This document shows, one piece after another, positions 60,542 through 64,000 of a stretch of 64,000 nt of DNA. The DNA comes from Atrina japonica (lineage: Eukaryota > Mollusca > Bivalvia > Pterioida > Pinnidae). The translations under genes were made by a program, and so were the position numbers. Every line of letters starts with the position of its first letter. Position 1 is the first letter of the stretch. The notes under the pieces are model-generated. The model saw only the letters and a program-made list of their open reading frames with translations. It searched no databases and was not told where the DNA came from. The stretch is taken from positions 1-64,000 of the forward strand of contig BROG01001143.1 of the NCBI GenBank assembly GCA_030159075.1, read 5' to 3'.

Positions 60542-63464
60542 AGGTCACCTGAGCAAAGCTCATAGTGACCAATTGCAATCCTGTTTTATCTTTCACATTT
60601 TCAGCTTCTTCTCAAGAACCTCTGGGGCAATTCCAACCAAACTTGGTCACTAGCATCAATAGCTGAAGGGGCATGAAAATTGCAAAATTCATGGTCCACA
60701 GCCCCAAGGGACATTTGGGAGAGGGTAAAAATTATGAAAAATAAGGTAATCTTCTTCTCTACAAGGGTACCTTACTGAAACAAATGCTTAATATGGTTGT
60801 AATGTCCTAGAGTTGCTCTACCGAACTGCAAAATTCATGACCCTGAGAGCATGGGTTCTGCCACTAGGGTAAGGCTAAATTTACTATATAGTAAAAATAG
60901 CTAAATCTTCAAAAGCCTTCTTCTCAACTCCTGCACATCTTAAAGGAAAACTGAATGCATGGTTAGAAAGAGCCTGGAGCCCTCTACCAAAAATTGCAAA
61001 ATTCATGACCCTGAGGGCATGGATTCTGCCCCTAGTTACTATATAGTAAAAATAGCCAAATCTTCAAAAGTCTTCTTCTGGTCCTCTGGGTCATTCTCTC
61101 CCCCTTATTTCAGAAATATTCAATTATCTCACAAATATTGAGCTTCCCACCCCTAAACTATATATTTTTCTTATTACCCATGACAAAACAAATTGTATTG
61201 TGGTATTTTGGGGATCCCCAGGGTCATTCCCCGTTCCATTATTTCAGAAATCTTCAATTATCTCAAAAAACATTAAGGTCTCTATCCCTAAACCAAACAT
61301 TTTCTTATTCCTCATGACAAGACAAAATCTTATGGTGGAACTTTGGGGATTCCCAGAAATTCACCACCTCCTTATTTCAGAAATCTTCAATTATCTCAAA
61401 AACTGTTGTGATCTCCACCCCTAAACCATATATTTTCTTATTTCTCATGACAAGATAAGTTTTATTGTGATATATCGGGGGATCCCCAAGGTCATTTGCC
61501 ACCCCGTTATTTCAGAAATGTTCAATTATCTCAAAAACCATTGAGGTCTCCACCCCTAAAACATATAATTTTGTATTCCTCATGACAAGACAAGTTCTGT
61601 GGTAATATTTTGGGGATCCTTGGGGTAGTTCCACACCCTGTTATTTCAGAAATCTTCAATTATCTCAAAAACCATTGAGGTCCCCATCCCAAAATCATAT
61701 ATTTTTGTATTCCTCATGACAAGACAAGTTCTATGGTAATATTTTGGGGATCCTTGGGGTCGTTCCACACCCTGTTATTTCAGATATCTTCAATTATCTC
61801 AAAAACTTTTGAGGTTCACACCCCTAAGCCATATATTTTCTTATTCCTCATGACAAGACAAGTTTATGGTGATATTTTGGGGTCCTCTGGGTCATCCCGA
61901 CCCCATTATTTCAGAAATATTCAATTATCTCATAAGTACATACATGTACTTGAGCTTCACACCCCTAAACCATGTATTTTTTATTACCCATGACAAAATG
62001 AGTTGAATTGTGGTATTTTGGGGGTCTCCAGGGTCATTCCCCACCCCGTTATTTCAGAAATCTTCAATTATCTTAAAAACTGTTATGGTTCCCACCCCAA
62101 AACCATATATTTTCTTATTCCTCATGACAAGACAAGCTTTATGGTGATATTTTGTGGATCCTCAGGGTCACACCTCCTTATTTTAGAAATATTCAATTAC
62201 ATGTATGTCATAAATATTTGAGCTTCCCAACTCTAAACAATATATCCCCTTGTTACCCATGACAAGTCAAAGTTGTATGTAGGTATCTTGGGGAATCCCA
62301 GTCCATTATGAAAACCTGCCCCTTTATTTCAGAAATCTTCAATTATCTAAAAAATTGTTGAAATATCCACCCCTAAATCATTATTTTCTTATTACTCTTG
62401 ACAAGACAAGTTGTAGGGTAATATTTTTAGGTGGTCCCTGGGGTCAATCCTCACCCCTTAATTTCAGAAATCTCAGTTTTCAAAATTATAAAAATATCAG
62501 ATTCCAAAGTATAAATCAATAGAATGTCCAGGACATAGATACAAATCCGGTAAAAATGGACAAACACAGACCTCTGGAAACCAAGAGGTGGGATCAGGTG
62601 CCATGGAGGAGTAAGAATCCCTTGTCTACCTGTCACACCCGCTGTGAGTCCACAGTCAAGTCCAGTGAAATATGTGAGGAGTGTATCCTCATCACAATTG
62701 GTACAGACATCTCAACAACAGGCAGAGAAAATGCAACTAGTGAAACAGAGTAATCGTAAACAAGACTATTATACTGACTGTAAAAAACCTTTGAGATCCT
62801 CACCCCTAAACCATATATTTTCTTATTACCCATGACAAGGCAAGTTCCAGAGTAAAATTTCTGGGTGTCCCCAGGCCCATTCTCTACCCCTTATTTTAGA
62901 AATCTTAAATCATCTGAATGTGAACGTTACCACTTAACATGTATTTTCATGCTCCTCATGACTAGACAAGTTGTATATAAAAATATTTGGATGTTTGGTG
63001 AAACTACAGTTTCTCTGATCACCTAGATAGACTGGGTTACATGAAAAGATGGGGGTGGTTTGGCCAAAATGGTTATATTGTGGAAATGAACATACATGTA
63101 ATTGTACAAAATCTTCACTTTTGTGCATTATGAAGACTGAGTGCATGATTAGAAAGAGCAAAATGCTTCACCATAATTGTGAAATTCGTGAACATTTTGG
63201 TTGGTAAGGCACAAAAAGGGATTGATGTTTTTATTTTTGTATATCTAATCTGGATATATCAAAATCACATCTCACTGTTATATGATTAAACTTACTATCC
63301 TATAAAAGGATTGAAACTTGTCATTATTGTGTGATAGTTAAATCAATATATCCATCATCTATTATGAAGTATAAAGAGTACATAGTTGACACAATGATTT
63401 CTAAAGACCAAAAGAAGTACCGTACATACTTAGGTGACCATTAAGGCCCATGGGCCTCTTGTTA
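60542..63464 (+). mobile_element. 2.9-kb non-coding element with internal tandem array
   Basis: Starts TTAGGTCACCTGAGCAAAGC and ends TTAGGTGACCATTAAGGCCC plus ATGGGCCTCTTG. The matching GGTCACC/GGTGACC ends define one element. The interior is mostly a ~134-bp tandem array. No protein frame is preserved. Confidence 0.65.
61050..62930 (+). repeat. ~134-bp tandem array, about 12 units
   Basis: Units share TTATTTCAGAAATCTTCAAT, TATCTCAAAAACC, CCACCCCTAAACCATATATT and CTCATGACAAGACAAGTT. The array is interrupted at about 62500-62780 by unrelated sequence (AATGGACAAACACAGACCTC, CACACCCGCTGTGAGTCC) resembling another mollusc repeat. Confidence 0.9.
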
Positions 63465-64000
63465 GACTTTGTAATTTTCATTCATTTTTATATGATTTTC
63501 TTCCCATTTATTCGTCATGATGCATTCATGGTTTATTTCATATTTATTAAGAAAAGTTGAAGAGACTGAATATATTCAGGACTAGCCCTGAGTTACCTAA
63601 ATACACTAATTGCAATATCAAAATTTACTGAAAAAAATTGTGAAGACACTAAAAAATATTTCCATATAGATCTTCATTGTATTTCGAAATATGTAAGCAG
63701 TTAAGTTCAACAAGTTCATCGAAGTCAGTCGACAAAACTGTGTATGACGAACCATGAAACGTGAATCCCCTGTGACTTTTAACAAAGTATATCAGACCTA
63801 GAATAAAATATATTTATCGCATTCATATGGCATATTTTACCTCTTTGGGCCTCATTCCATGAAATACTGGTACATGTACAAGTCAAAGAAACTGAGTGTT
63901 TACCATCTGAAGTAATTTCGGCACTTTTGAGTACTTTTGGCACTTCTGAATACACATGTTAAAACTTGATTTTATAAATTTAAATTCATTAAATCTATAT
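63465..64000. other. No feature seen
   Basis: AT-rich sequence to the window edge. Confidence 0.4.

Noticed and set aside
61050..62930. Possible repeat-protein gene in the 134-bp array
   Set aside because: The period is not a multiple of three and frames are broken in nearly every unit.

Overview
The window looks like nuclear DNA of a bivalve-like mollusc. It is AT-rich and dense in repeats: tRNA-derived SINEs, LINE fragments, many MITE-like and foldback elements, microsatellites, and tandem arrays of the kind common in bivalves. The one recognisable host gene is dhx16 (DEAH-box spliceosomal helicase). Its first two coding exons lie at 46850-47047 and 54872-55009 (+), with a 7.8 kb first intron. 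The species is not determined.

The main feature is a nearly complete Polinton/Maverick-type virus-like element at 28908-43658 (14.75 kb). It is bounded by terminal inverted repeats of about 360-380 bp and is visibly GC-richer than the flanks. Left to right it carries a protein-primed-type family B DNA polymerase (+), a retroviral-type integrase (-), a block of small membrane or unknown proteins (-), a basic zinc-binding protein with an AT-hook-like tail (+), a glycine-rich two-segment membrane protein (-), two small virion-type proteins (-), a conserved ~350-aa Polinton protein (+), a 203-aa protein (-), a double-jelly-roll major capsid protein (+), an A32-like packaging ATPase (+) and a 259-aa protein (-). 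Polymerase, integrase, capsid and several small genes carry isolated frameshifts or stops, while most other genes are open. No adenovirus-type maturation protease is visible.

Positions 1 to about 5130 hold a second, older and AT-rich Polinton fragment in opposite gene orientation. It has remnants of the same small genes, the integrase and the polymerase (palindrome inserted, polymerase motif A deleted), plus an extra broken gene with an F-box-like N-terminus. A LINE truncates it on the right. Both Polintons carry perfect AT-rich hairpins at gene 3' ends, reminiscent of the hairpin transcript ends of mimivirus and its virophage. The old copy also repeats a TGACACTATAG motif upstream of three genes.

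Remaining layout: 5.1-14.5 kb is LINE fragments, SINEs, a 362-bp MITE with an 8-bp target duplication, satellite units and palindromes. 14.99-21.35 kb is two direct copies of a ~3.1 kb non-coding element, and a third copy lies inverted in dhx16 intron 1 (47.26-50.00 kb). 21.4-24 kb is a LINE tail and featureless AT-rich DNA. 24-25.1 kb is a promoter-like patch and tandem repeats. 25.6-27.4 kb is a cluster of short unknown ORFs, two of them followed by histone-mRNA-type 3' stem-loops. 27.6-28.9 kb is MITEs and a palindromic satellite into which the Polinton is inserted. 43.7-46.8 kb is LINE remnants and a TA microsatellite. 50-64 kb holds foldback elements, a satellite array, a 1-kb TA-flanked element and a 2.9 kb repeat element with an internal ~134-bp tandem array.
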